Positions 1-13,000 of a DNA stretch of 64,000 nucleotides are shown one piece after another. The notes beneath the pieces were generated by a model. It made no database searches, had not been told where the DNA came from, and saw only the letters and a program-made list of their open reading frames with translations. This DNA is from Formicarius rufipectus (lineage: Eukaryota; Chordata; Aves; Passeriformes; Formicariidae). The stretch's first letter is position 1; every line of letters begins with the position of its first letter. The DNA is taken from contig VXAU01000186.1 of assembly GCA_013399695.1 (NCBI GenBank), forward strand, positions 897,128-961,127, in the 5' to 3' direction. Made by a program: the position numbers and the translations under genes.

Positions 1-3000
1 CTTCCCCTTCCACCCGCCTTCCAATCAGAAGTTCTCCCCAGGCATTGCCAGGGTAGTGGAGGAGACAAATCATCAGAAACAAGTTTTGCAACATGCAGAG
101 AGAGCATCATGCTGAGCTACTGAAGTGAAGGTTCTCTCTTGGATATTCATGTTGCCATTTAGTCCTTATGGACTGATGCCTTCTCTTGTGAGACTTGCAG
201 CTAGTTCAGCATTACCAGCATCTTCCCCTTTGCTAATATGCAGTGAATGAAACTACTGCCCATCCTGCTACAGGGACTTCATACAGGGTTAAGAAGTTCT
301 GTACAATTTTGCTATTGTCATGTGAACTACTGCTCTTAAAACTGAAAAGCATTTGCCTCTCAGATGGAAGGGCGGAACCCAAACTTCTTCAGCAGGGTGA
401 AGAATCGTTACATACTTACCATTCAAAGTGCTTTATTTTTAAACTCAATTATGTTTGAATATACCAACTGTACCATTATCTGCAATGAAGTTTCCAGACC
501 TCATAAGTACTCTGGGACTTCTTCATGGTTGTCAGATTAAAATAAATAAAAAAAAAAGAATGGGCAGGAAGTCTCAGTCATTTCACAAACAACAATGAGG
601 GTCCTGTTCTCTTTTATTACAGCATGCTGGGGAAAAGACAATCTCTCTTTAAAGCCCCATCTACAGTCCATGGAAGGAAGAACAGGTTGTCCAGCACGAG
701 GCTGGGAGCAGGTCCTGGCAGAATATCTGAAATCCAGCTGCTAATACACTCTGAGAACCCAAGTATGCCTTTGCTGATGGGATCATAACTGGGATTGATT
801 ATAGACACAGCCACGTACATCCCAGATCCTTGAGATCATTATTCTCACACAATTGTTCTAACCTTGAAGATAACTTGAGCATTCTTGTCAGCCATCTGCC
901 TTACAATAAGTTGACATCCTTATGTATTCTCTCTGCCAAAAGGCAACTTTTAAAATGCTATTAAAAAAAACTGTGTACAAATTAAACAGTCAACACATTT
1001 TACTGCTGCTCAGTAACTAAAATGCTTTCACTGTGCTATGCAATCTATAACTGCTGAAATTACTTTCATGTGTGTTTATAAGTCTTCCTATATTTTCTCC
1101 TCATTACTCCAAATACATTTTAAAAGCTTGTTAAGATAGATTTGTTGATGTTTTGTATCTAGCTGACTGTGCATGTTAAAGGCTTTGACTATGACTTTCC
1201 TAACTTGAAATACACTTCTTCGTGCTGCTTGTTAAAACATATCATTCCAACCATGTACATTAATTGGCTTGTCTAGGGAAACAGGACTCAGTTTATGAAG
1301 TCTGTCATCCTGCTTTGTAGCTTAATTATAAAATAAAATTATTTTCCTTCCCCCAAGCCAGACTATTTGCTCTGGTTTTTTTTTTTATTTTTTTATTTCA
1401 TCGTGCTGCTGTTTAAATTCCAGGCTGAGTAACTGATCCACTGGGTCCTACTTCAGTGGCTGCTCCCAGGGCTGGTAGTTAACACAGCATTTGTTAGTGA
1501 ATGCACTGTGAGGGTCCTAAACTGCACTTGTAAGCATCTGAGGCTGAGAGGTGCTGAGAGAGAATCACATTTAAGCTAAAGGCTGCCATTTATAATAAAG
1601 GAAAAGGACATTTAAGTTATTGCATGCTGACTTGTGATGTTTAGTCTACACCCAGTAGCTCTACAGCACAACAGGGGCTGCCACATACCCAGAAAATAAG
1701 AAACCTCAAACATGATTTCCAGGTGGAAAGAAACAATAGATGTGTAGAAAACAGGTGTAGTAGCTCTTGCCAGAGCCAGCCCTCAGTGACAGGATGACAT
1801 CAAAATCCTTTGAGACAAATACTTTGAATAAGGAACCACCACTGAAGATACCTTTCTCAATTCCACTGGGATTAGCACTAAGGTTTTTCTGTTCCAATAG
1901 GAGAGTCCTTACTCAGTGGTTGATATCACAGTCAGAAGCAAAGAGCAGCCCAAATTAAACTGTCCAGGAGTGAAGTGAACTCAGGTGGCTCAAGTGAACC
2001 ATGAAGCTGAAGGATAAAATCACAGGTCAGCAGCTGTAGTCAGAGCAGAACTCCCACTGATTCCAGAGGCACCAGGAACTCCCCCATGGAAGAAAGAAAA
2101 AGGCCTTATTTCTACCAACTGAAACTTAATGTCTTAAAAAAGGCATTTAAAAAAATACCCAGAACTACAAAACATCCCAATGAAAATGAACTTTCGTTGC
2201 TACACCATCCTGCTCACAGTCTAAATCCACAGTTCCTATTCAGCAAGGCCCAGCTCCCCAGACTTCTTCTACAGTGAAAGAGCCCACTTGGTAGGCTGAG
2301 TTTAGGGCAACTCTTCAACAGTGGAACAGTGCAAAGCAGCAGGAACCTGGAGTATTATAAAACCTTCACTATACCCAGGTAATCCAGTTCTTCCTTCGAA
2401 GCAAGAACTGACACGTAGTACTCACACACAGAGCTGCACATTTTAGAGGTCTGATCCTGTAACAAGTCATCTGCATCACAAGCCAGAAACCTGACTCAGA
2501 CCCATGATAATTTCAGATAAAACAGAATTATCAAACTTCACAATACACATCCTATTTCAAACTTTGCTTCTTGTCACCCACTCTACAAAGAGGTCAGTTT
2601 TGACCAAGACACACATCTGCCAGCAAGTAGCCCCTCTGTAAAAATATTCAGGTAAAAATCCTTACTTTAAGAAAGGCATCAGAATTCTCAAAGTTCTTCT
2701 GACTGAACCAGTCCACTCCCTCCCACGATGGCAGGAAGACCATATGTGCCAAGAGTTATTGGCATAATCTGTAACTAGGCATTCTGCTAGTGATTTAGGA
2801 AATCTGTTAATAGGAAATTAATTGGAATCAGGATCAGCCAATTGCACAGATTTTCCCCTTGATTAACACACCCACTTGTCGACAGGATGAATTACAAGTT
2901 GTGCCATTCACTGACGTAGCTGAGCCCCAGGGAACTTGTTGGTGAACTCCCAGTGTGGTGGCATTTAACGTGTCCAAGAATTGGCCCCTGCTGGGAGGGT

Positions 3001-4960
3001 TTGCAAAGCGGAAGGTACCACAGCAGTAACTGAGCAGGGAGAGTGAAGCTCCATCCTGTACAGCCTCTGCCTGAGGACTGGAGCCTAGGGCTCAGCTCTG
3101 TTGAAGATGAGAGTGGCACAAGCATGGTGATTGACTGTGAGCCAGACAACTGCAGCACCTGGACTGGAATTGAGAGAGCAGCAAGTGGGGAAAGGTGAGC
3201 TCAGTGAAGCCTGGCATGGTGTATGGTGCCTCGTTGCTCCAGCCTCTTCAGGGCTGGTTGCTGTGAAAGCTCCATGGCTGGCCCTGCCAGCACTAGTCCT
3301 GTCAGGGACACCCTGCAGACAGCACAGCTGCACAGGCTTTGCTCTTTTTCCCCTGATTTTTCCTTCTTCTTCCCCCTGCCTATAAGCAGCAAGCTTACTG
3401 CTATGACATTTCTTCTGTGATTGTGGCTGGGATCAAACCTTCATCTTTCTTACATTTATAATTTTAAAAACCTCCTGGTGAAGCCACTGAACTCAGATTA
3501 GTGCAAGGAAAATGTGGAGTCAAACTGGGTGAAGTGCCCAGCAAGGCTGAGGGTGTTCAGCCCCCAGGAGTGCCCAGCACCCCGAGCTCTCTCCTCCATC
3601 CCCCTGTCTTTGAACAGGCTCTTCAGACTGTGCCTGAAAACACCCACAGCAAACACCAGCGGGTACTTGGATATTCATTTCTTCAGTGCCATGAGTATTT
3701 CCAAATTATTTCTGAATAAAATCCAGATGGGGTTGCCACAATCATCCAGATTTGACCTAATGCTGCCTCCCCAGCACCACAAGGAGAGCATGTCTTGCAG
3801 TGATAGCTTGCAGTTGGCCACGTAACTTAGGGCAGGCTGTTTTCATCGAGTTCAGTGTTTTACAATTCTGCATTAAATACAGGGAATGCTAATGAGGGAG
3901 CCCTGTAGCTGCTTGGGTGGTCTGTGGATGGTCTCATTCTGGTGCTTCTGGAATGAGAAGTCCTGAGGGAGGGGATCAGACTTTCCCCTAATGCGACAAG
4001 TCTGTCTGTGTGATCTGTTGCTCTTCTGACACACTTCCCCTGCTGCCTCCCGAGGAAGGAGAGCCTTTTATCTCAGGTAAGAGGCGATGGGTTGGAAGAA
4101 GCTGATGATCAGCTTTGCTTTCACATGAAAGGGAATGAGTTGCAAATTACCCGCTGTCAGTAGAAGGCTGAGCCACAGCAGAAGGTGGAGTCCTGTGGCT
4201 GTGCAGGGTGCTGGAAAAAAGATGTGTGTTAAAAGGGGAACAGAGAGCTTGAAGGGTACAGAGTCTTTTGAGGCAGAAAAGATTTTGCAGAAGACATGTC
4301 TGCATAAGTAACATCTTTATAAACAGGGATATATGGATATGAGAAATTGCTTCTAGAGCTTTGAGAAAATGAAGATTTACTGCTTTAAGTAAAAAGGGGA
4401 AAAGATGCCAGCCTGTGGCCCTGCCTTGCAGAAATAACATTATTACTCTGAGGTTTTGATGAATAGCTGTAAGGAAGGCTGAGTAGGCTCTGCTCCCTCT
4501 CAAAGACAGACTGAACCTGAGCTTGCTTGTGGCAGGGCACGATCACCCTCTGCCTGCCATGAGACAGCAGTGGGGTGATTCTGTCTGTCCTGGTGCTCCT
4601 GTGATGCCCAGGGCATCCCCCAGCAGTGTGTGCCTTCCCAGCCCCCACGGCAGCCTGGCCACACAGGGGGCCCAGGGCTGTGCAGGATTCAAGACTCACC
4701 CAGTGCCCAATTCCATGGGACTGGGATACTGGGGAAGCACTGAAATTCTTTGGTCTCAGGTGCATCAGGAGTTCCTAGAACACCAGACAGAGCAGAGCCA
4801 CGTGGTAAAGCTACTGGTGACCTGCAGTCGGTGTCAGCAGCGTTAGCCAAGAGAGGGGAGCAGAGAACAGACAACAAATCCATCCTGAGCCCAGTGCCAG
4901 CCCACTGGGCACACAGCATCGAGGCACATCACTCTGGCTGTCACTGCCTGTCACAAATAC
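1..4960. other. Non-coding stretch, no gene recognised
   Basis: I see no exon, RNA gene or identifiable transposon here. Open frames reach 118 and 126 codons on the minus strand (4147-4503 and 4385-4765), and several overlap on both strands around 2.9-3.4 kb and 4.5-4.97 kb. Those places are simply GC-richer, with fewer stop codons, and the translations show no domain, repeat or codon pattern I recognise. Short homopolymeric tracts occur: an A-rich run at 539-557 and a T-rich run at 1376-1398. A small exon of an unknown gene could be missed by eye. Confidence 0.55.
1376..1398. repeat. T-rich low-complexity tract
   Basis: An 11-base T run is followed by two further T runs separated by single A bases. 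No AATAAA-linked structure or flanking duplication marks it as the tail of a retrocopy, so it is called only as simple sequence. Confidence 0.7.
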
Positions 4961-7900
4961 ACACATGAATCATGAGCTTTGCATCCAATTAGTACTCAGA
5001 GGCACGAGGATTTTTCGGCATTTAGAAATTTCTAAGAAATTAATCTCCAAACCGGTTGCTTTTAGTGTAATGCCTCCTGAGGGTTTGGAGGGGGTTATTT
5101 GTATGGGTTTTTTTTTTCTTTTTCTGACTGTTTTCAGGCTTACCCTGAATACCAAGCTTCTGTTGATTTACCTGTGCATAAGAGGATATTGAAAATACAG
5201 GAGACTACAGTTTTCCTTGCAGGAGCCCAGTGCCTCCAACCCAGGCAGTAATGATAGACACCACCCTCATTATCTTGGAATACCCACAGTCTGCACAGAG
5301 AGCACTGTGGATGCATTACTGATCAAACTGTGTTAGTTGTGACAAAATAAAAGGCTTTGAAGATTAAGCAGGAAAAAAAAAGTCTTTGAAACAGATATTG
5401 AAAAGTTATGTTGTCCTTTCATTTATCTAAAGCTTCCAACAGTGGTCTTTCAGAACAGAGCTAACCAAGGATTTCTTTAGAATGCATGAAATGATTTTAC
5501 TTCATCCTGGTGGAGGAAATGACATGAAAAGATGCAGAAAACAGTAAAGTTTCAAGTTAGACAGGGAAAAGAGGTAAATAAAATTATTTATTATAAGCTT
5601 AGAAATAGTATCCCTCCTCACCCACTGACTGTTCTAAACCACGTCTGTGTGTGGAGCCCTTAATTAAAAATACATCAAATTCCATTCACTTTGCAGGTAT
5701 CAGAGAGGTTTCAGCTGGAAAAGATTAACTCATCCCTTCCTCTATTGCCACTCACAGAGACCACATAGTGCACAGAGAGGCCCAACAAAGATGTGATCTT
5801 ATTTTGCTACGGAACAAAACTACACAGCTCTTCTTTAGTCAGTCAGGCTGTTAGTAATCACCAGAGGAGTGGCAGCATTTATACACCTTAGAAAACTTCA
5901 ACAAGAGCTCAGTTCCCAATATTAACAAAACTAACAACTCACATCAAGAGATTATTTTTAGACTGATGGTTAAGGCAGGACAGATTTTTAAGCCATTACA
6001 AATTAAAAGAAAATGACATCTCTTCCACTTGTGAGGGGGCAGTTTCTTGTTACAGCATCCCCTGGGCGTGCCCCAGCAGCAAACAGAGAGCTGCCCGTGT
6101 GAGCCACCACTGTCTGAGGGAGCTGGACCAGCCGTGGGCAGCACAGAGCCTGTGCGCTCTACTCTGTGTTGTGACATCGCCAGAGCAGCAGAATAACTTC
6201 TCTCAGCCAGAAGTGTGAGTTTATCTGCCTCAACACATGCTCATATCACACCTTCCCCACTCAAGGAGTGCTGCCACAGGAATTTCACATCGTGTTTATT
6301 CTAGTGCCAACTGCAGGCTTCTGTCAAAAGCAGCAATTTGCGCTCCCTCCTGCAGTTTGTCCCTGCTCCAGGCTCCTGTCCCCTTGCCTGTGTCACGTTC
6401 CCTGACTGGGACGATGAGAAGGAAACGGCAGAGTTTGGGATTTTGTGGTGGGTTTTTTTTTAGGGAGATAGCTTTCTGTCAAGTTTGGCCAACTACCTCA
6501 GCAAGATCCAGTGCAAAAGGGACAGCAGGAATGCAAAGCCAAGATGGAGCTGGGAGCATTTCTGACAGCAGCTGTCATTAAATAGGTTTAGGTGTAACAC
6601 CAGACTACACCTTGTGGGACTGAGGATGCTTGTTTATGTAGTATGAAAGCCAGAAACAATGCTGAGGAAAAGAGTGAAAATTGGAGATAAGCAGGAAAAG
6701 GCATGCAAAATAGCAGAGATATCTATTATTACACTGATTCCAGGCACTAGATTTGATTTTCCTTTTGCTCATACCAAGAAAAATCCTTTTGTTTCACTCA
6801 TGTTTGCTTCAGACTAACTCTGAACTCATTTAGGATTTGTTCAAAATCCCACAGCCCACCCAAAACCTGAGATGTCAGTAATGTCCTGCTGCTGGGTTTC
6901 ATTGATTTGTGTGCTTGGGTGACATCAAACATGTATGACCTTGCAAAATTCAAAAGGCTGGTCATGTGCAAAGAGTTACCAGAGATGCTGCCTCCCCGTG
7001 GTGGGTGTAAGTGAACTTTTACACGGCTTTATATTTAGCTCTTTGCACCTTTGGCATTACCAGATCTGAGATGGTGTTTCTCCCTTTGATTCCCTTTTAA
7101 CAAGTGGCGTTTATCAGCTAGAAGCAGAAATCTCTTGGATTCTGACAGCTGCTTTCCTTTGTCACCCAGAGAATAACAGGCTCAAACCTCTAATTTTGCA
7201 TTTCTCATCTTTTAAACTAAAAACTACCAAAATCACCTGTTAATGGAGGCAGAAACGTTTGCATGCTAATTTGTTTCTGAATCATTTAAAACCTATGTTA
7301 CCAGCAGCCTGGAGAAATAACTATTTAAGAAGTTTATCCTATTGAATATTGTTATTATTGTTGTTTACTATTTATACAATAACACTGATGTCCCTGGTGT
7401 TTAACAGGAACACTCATCATTACCACTTTACACTTTAAAGACACGCAGAAACATTAACTGTCTAATCCTTACAAAATCTGTCTTTGGAACACAAGTTTGT
7501 TATCTTTCCTGAGCAGATGGGGACATTTCAGTGCCACATCTCTGTGTCTTGCCCAAGAGCACAATGCAAGAGGCAAGAGCAGGTTGGCAAAAGGACACCT
7601 TGTGCTTGGAGCCAGTTCCAGCCACGCTGGGTGGGTTTCCTCAGCAAGAGGACAGCCTTGCACTGTTGAAGAGTGCCGCCAGATTCCTGGGCTGCTGCCC
7701 ATTTCCATGGGCCTTACTGCCTCTCCATTTGTTCATGAATATGAAGCAATCCCCCCCAGATAAGAATATTTTGTTACCTGTATGTGGTATGTGCTTACAT
7801 GCAGTGTACAGTGTGGCACCATGTAATGCGACATAAAGAATAACCCAATCCCTGTTCTGCAGGATTAGAGGCTCCAGGAATGGACTGCATGGGTCCAGAC

Positions 7901-9988
7901 CCGGGCAGCTCAAATCTGAGCTGATCATACTGCCTTGACTGCTAAAAAACAGTATTAACCTTGATATGTGTAATTATCACCCCCACTGATGTGAACTGTC
8001 TTCTGAATGAGCATTGATTCAGTGCAAGATTCAGAGCCAACCCTCAGCTGCCACTCTGTGTCACAACTGCCTTGCTTGTCACCTCAAACCTCTGGGGACT
8101 GACCTTGCTCCAGCCTGGGCTCCCAGGATTGATCCCATTGCTGCCTGCACTGGAATCTTGGTTCAGAGCAGGACAGGAAATAAATATTTGTTTATTTTCA
8201 GGCATAAAAGTGGGGAAGACAGACCTCTGGTGCCTCCTTCCTAAACTGCTGCCTTGCCTATTAAACCAACAGAAAATGGTTTCTCATTTCATACGGCACA
8301 ACTGCCTTGAATTTCCCAGCTGCCATCTGACAGATAGGAGCAATGGGAGAGAAAAACAAAACAAGCATAGTGTACAAACAACCCTGGGGACTACATTTTG
8401 CAGACTCTGAACATCAGTGATGTGCAATTCTTTGTTTGCTGAGGTGAGCAGGTACACAGGGAGAACTGTACACAACAATTATGTTAAAACACTGCACAGC
8501 TCTGGAGCTTTAAATATCTCAGAGCAACGAAACATAATGCAAGAGGTATTTTCAGCTGTTTCTTTAAGAAGGTGAGGTGGAGGTTGTACACCAGGCAGCC
8601 AGTGTGAACAACCACAGGTAATCTGGGAATGCTTATATTGGAAGAACCACAGCTATCCCTAGGATGTGACTGCAGACCTCAACCAGAGACCCTGCAGGGA
8701 TCAAAGGCAAGCATCGTTACCAACATTTCTCATTAAAAAGCTAAAAGAGAAGAAACTAATGAGTTTTATTCCACACAGTATTTCTATTAAAAACCAGTGG
8801 GTTTTGTAACATAAAGAGAGGTATTAAAGATGACACACACTCTCTATGGCTGCTACTGCAGGTGCCATGAGGTTTGCTCATGAGGAGAGCTCATGTTTTG
8901 GGGATGTCTGCGGAGGAGCCACATGCTCTACAGTGACAGCTCTTCAAAAAACAACTCCCCTGGCAAGACCTGTAAAGCCCACAGCAATATGGGGCCTCAG
9001 ATGTATTCCTCTCCTCTGTGAGAGACACAACCCAACATTTTATGAAAGCAGATCTTAGCAGCTGGTTATTTGTCATTGTTTGAGGAAACTGTCTGATCAG
9101 TGACAGCACCTAATTTCTCGCCAGCATCCTCCACTCTTTCAAATTTCCTCAAGTCATTTGACAGATGTTCTCCTTCCCCTCCAAACTTGTTCCCTTTTAA
9201 GGTTTATTTTAAATGAGGTACTGACACAAACCTCCCCACTAATCCCAAACATCTCAGTTCACTCTGCCACAGACCCTTTTCCCAGCCACTCACCCCTGTG
9301 TGTGAGCTAAAGAGTGAAGTATAAAAAGTATGAAAAACAATCAAAAAAGCTTTAAGTGGCCGAAAAGTTCCAATAATTTCTTTAGCATAAATAACATTTT
9401 CCAAATGCACCTACTGATATCAATTTGCAACACCAAAAGTACAGAAATTACATTAAAGTACATTACGTGGTACCAGAGTAATTACAGCAATAGTTCATCC
9501 CTACAAGATCAACAGAGATGTGACATTAACCCCTCCAGCAGGGAAACCCAACCTGACCTGCAAAGACAGTGCCATGGATGTTGTCAGGAGAAACTGTAAC
9601 AGTGGCAAGTGAAAACACAAACAAAAGCATCTTTCTAACCCCAAAATCAATTACAAAAATTACCTTATGGATCCATTTCAACCACGGCTGTGTCCTGCAG
9701 AACAAGTGCAAGTATCAGCTGTGGAAAAGCTGAACACCCACAAGCTGTGCCCAGACAGGGCTGGTGGGAGCACCAGCTGGTGAGGCTGGTCTGCCCCAGG
9801 AAGGCTCTGGTCTGGTGGCACAACTCCTGGGACTGGTATGGACATGACAGGGAGGGAGGGTGGACCAGCCCAGAGGAGCCATGCTGGGCTCCTTCCCAGT
9901 CCTGCCCTGGACCAGGGCTTGCAGTCAGCAGGCAGTCCTTAAGCTGCAGATAAAAAGCTACAACTCCTTTGGTTTTCCAAAACCCCAG
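4961..9988. other. Non-coding stretch, no gene recognised
   Basis: The longest open frames are 114 codons (6237-6581, plus) and 112 codons (8072-8410, plus). Neither resembles a known family, and both are overlapped by comparable frames on other strands or phases, as expected of chance. The part at about 7240-7400 is AT-rich, with motifs such as a GCATGC/TAATTTG cluster and an ATT/GTT-rich run. It has the texture of vertebrate conserved non-coding sequence, but conservation cannot be seen from one sequence. A T run lies at about 5108-5117. Confidence 0.55.
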
Positions 9989-9989
9989 A

Positions 9990-10022
9990 AATTATTATTA
10001 TTAGTAGTAGTAGTAGTAGTAT
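9990..10022. repeat. Compound (ATT)n(AGT)n microsatellite
   Basis: About four ATT units run directly into about seven AGT units without interruption, followed by a degenerate ATT/GTT tail. The two phases differ by one base per unit, which suggests that one repeat arose by a point change in the other and was then expanded. Such trinucleotide tracts are commonly length-polymorphic. An open frame crosses it and encodes a valine run on the plus strand, but nothing else suggests translation. Confidence 0.9.
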
Positions 10023-13000
10023 TGTTATTTGCTTTCCCCCTGCATGTTCAACATTTTTGCCCCCATTCAGAATTTAAAACATTTAACAAAATCAGTAACT
10101 CACTTCTTAATTAAACGCCAGTATTTCAAGCCAGCAGTAAATGCTATATAAGGTGATGATAGGCTCTGGAAGAGCTTGGTGAGGTGGACCAGGTCCATGC
10201 ACAGAGCCTTCCTTACATAAGAGGCCAGCACTGCCCTTCAGCATTCCCAGTCAGATCCAGAAAACTTGTTCTAACTACAGTTTGCCTCTAGCCTTTTGCT
10301 TCCAGCAATTACTGATCTCAGGTCTCACTGATCCCTGTGGCAGGTCTGTTAGACAGAACAAAATACTCAGAATTAATGAGCAAAATTAACAACCAGAAGA
10401 AAAGCAGAAACCTGTTTCTTCAAATAATATGGATTTACACTCCATTAAGCCTGTTCTAATCCACATGTGGAAATATGAAATATTCTACACTACTTAAACC
10501 ACTGAAATCCATGGTGGCAGACAGAAGTGGCATATGTTTATTGACTAGAAATAATAGACCAATATTTTTTAGACAAATTGAGGCAGTAAGGACTACAGAG
10601 CAATCATATCTATTTAAGGATCAGCTTGGGAGTTTTTACAACTACAAACAGAAAGAGGGTTTTTCTGTAAGCACACTATAATGTAGAGCCACAGCAGACA
10701 GGGAGACAGTTCTGCAGCATTTATAAAGACATCAAAGTGTGCAGGGGAGAAATAAGCTTTGGTTCTCAAAGAAAAATTGTAAGTCATTGGGCAAAAACTT
10801 CTGAAGTTTCACAAACATCCTAAAAGTTTGGGGTCTTCCCACTTACTATTAACAAGGGCAGTGCTTCACCTACACTAAGGTTATAAAGTATACTTCCTGG
10901 ATAGAGTGGGAATTGCATTTCCTTGAAAATTGCCCAATAAGGAGAAACCATAAAGGCGAAGAAATTCACAGGCAAGGACAGAATAAGATGTATTTCCTCA
11001 GATATCCTGGCACAAAGGGGAGCAGATAAAGGCTGTCAATCAGCACCCCTTGGTGACTGGGTAATGAGGGTCAGAGGTGGCAAACCTGTTCCAGCCTTCA
11101 CCAGTATGCTGCTTCTTTCCTCTCTCTGTTCTTCGGCTTTAAGGGTTTTCAATGTGATTTTAGTGCAATGTGTGTTGCATGAATAAGACAGTGCAATGGA
11201 AGCATGTGCTGAAACCTTTCCAAATTTTCAACAGATTAGGAAAGAATAGTTCCTCAGTGGTTTGCAGAGTGCAGAGTTTACATACACCTTCAAGTCTTTG
11301 CAAGAGAACAGAGTCTTGTCATGGTAGAGACCTGACCTTGCTGTCTGAGACTCCCCTGCACTGTTCATTTCAGGAAATAATCTGTTTCCTTCCCATTAGG
11401 AACCAATTCCTGCAACTGCCACCTATCCCAGCAAACAGCAAAGCCCCTCCCCATTGCCACTGAAGGTTTGGGCAGCTGCTCCAACAGACAGGGATCTCAG
11501 CAAGCTACGCCAGGCACATCCCCAGCCCAGCAAACAGCCAAGGACACCAGCAAAGAGCCTTCAGTCAGGATTTCCAGCTGCATCTCAGCTGGGTACAAGA
11601 TCTCACGGGCTGGGAGAGGTGGTAGATGACAGCGGTAGGTCAGAAATCTGTCCCCATGAAGGGACCCCTGAAGCTGCTGGTGACTGTAAGCTGTAATGTG
11701 GTGTCACCCAGGCAAAGTGGCTCTGGTGCTAGACAGGGTGCTTTGCTGTAGAAAGCAAACCAGCTACAGAACAGCTTGCAAAGAACCATCCTCACTATTT
11801 CTGAGTCACACCGTGTTGAACAGAAACGCCTTTGCACGCTGCAGCCTCTTCCTCCTCCCGTTTCTTCTTCCCAGCCAAGAGCTGGGACAGCAGCCAGGAG
11901 ACTTTCAACTCTGCCCCCTTCACAGTTAGTCACTTTTCTTGAGAAGCCCCATCCTCGCTGAGTCTGTTTGTGTGGGGTGTGCAGTGTCAGCCCCTCGCAG
12001 GGGCGCGAGTCCGTCGGGCGCTCCGCTTGCTCCGTGGCAGCTGCTGCTGCTCATTAGAGGGCATTAGCAAACCTCCTACACCACAGGAGCCTTTGCCAAG
12101 GGTGCCTGAGTAGCTTTCACTCCAACTTAGATAAGACTGTGCTCATAAAAAGCAAGGGTGCTGTTATAACACTTGTCAAGCTGTAGTGTATTTTTAGAAG
12201 AAGAACCTGTGCTGGAGCCACCCTCCGCTGAGGGAGCAGAGCTGAGGAGTTTGCCTCCAACATCGTCTCCAGCACCCACTGCCCAGCCAAACATTGTGCC
12301 AGTGGGGGGAAAGGTCACAAGTCAATGGTAGGATGATATTATATCTCCAAGTGGAGGCACAGGAACACTATCAGTGTAACTGATTTAATATTTTTAGGTT
12401 GCACTGAGAAGCTTTGAAGAAAATAAGGGTCTTGTTGTGCTAAAGGGCTGTAATTGAGAAAACACACAGTTTTGTCCTCATATGATCTTCTATACTAAGA
12501 ATCTGAATATGAGTGTACACCATAAAAAGCAACCAGCAGAAAAGTGTAAAGTGTTCATTACATTTGTATTTTTCCAGGTTCACCCTGCAGCCACTGTGAA
12601 CTTTACAACTGAGGTCACTGCATGGAAGGTGTTCCAAAAGCTTCGAGGAAAACTTACATATGTAATCAGTGGCCAAGTTGCAGGGCCTTCAACAGATGTG
12701 AACATGATGTCTCACTAACAGAGATGAATTAATGTGAGAAGACCAAAGTGATCCAGCCAGTGGCTCAAGCAGATTTCTGTCAATATCTACAGGTATTTCA
12801 AACCTGAAAATCAAGAGCATAGGGGTTTATTTACATTTCTACAGAACTTAACTAACCTTTCCAAAATGCCTCAGATGTACTACCTTCAATTCACTTTGAA
12901 TTTTGAACTAGACGTGCAGATTTTTTGCTATTTCCCCCAGAGATGTTTCCACAGACTTATCTACACTGTTCCTTAGGAGAACAAGGGTTTGAGATGTGTT

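Noticed and set aside
12578..12718. Exon-like segment after a TTTTTCCAG acceptor
   Set aside because: The acceptor looks good, but the peptide is unfamiliar, it ends in a stop without a clear donor site, and chance acceptors are frequent in vertebrate DNA.
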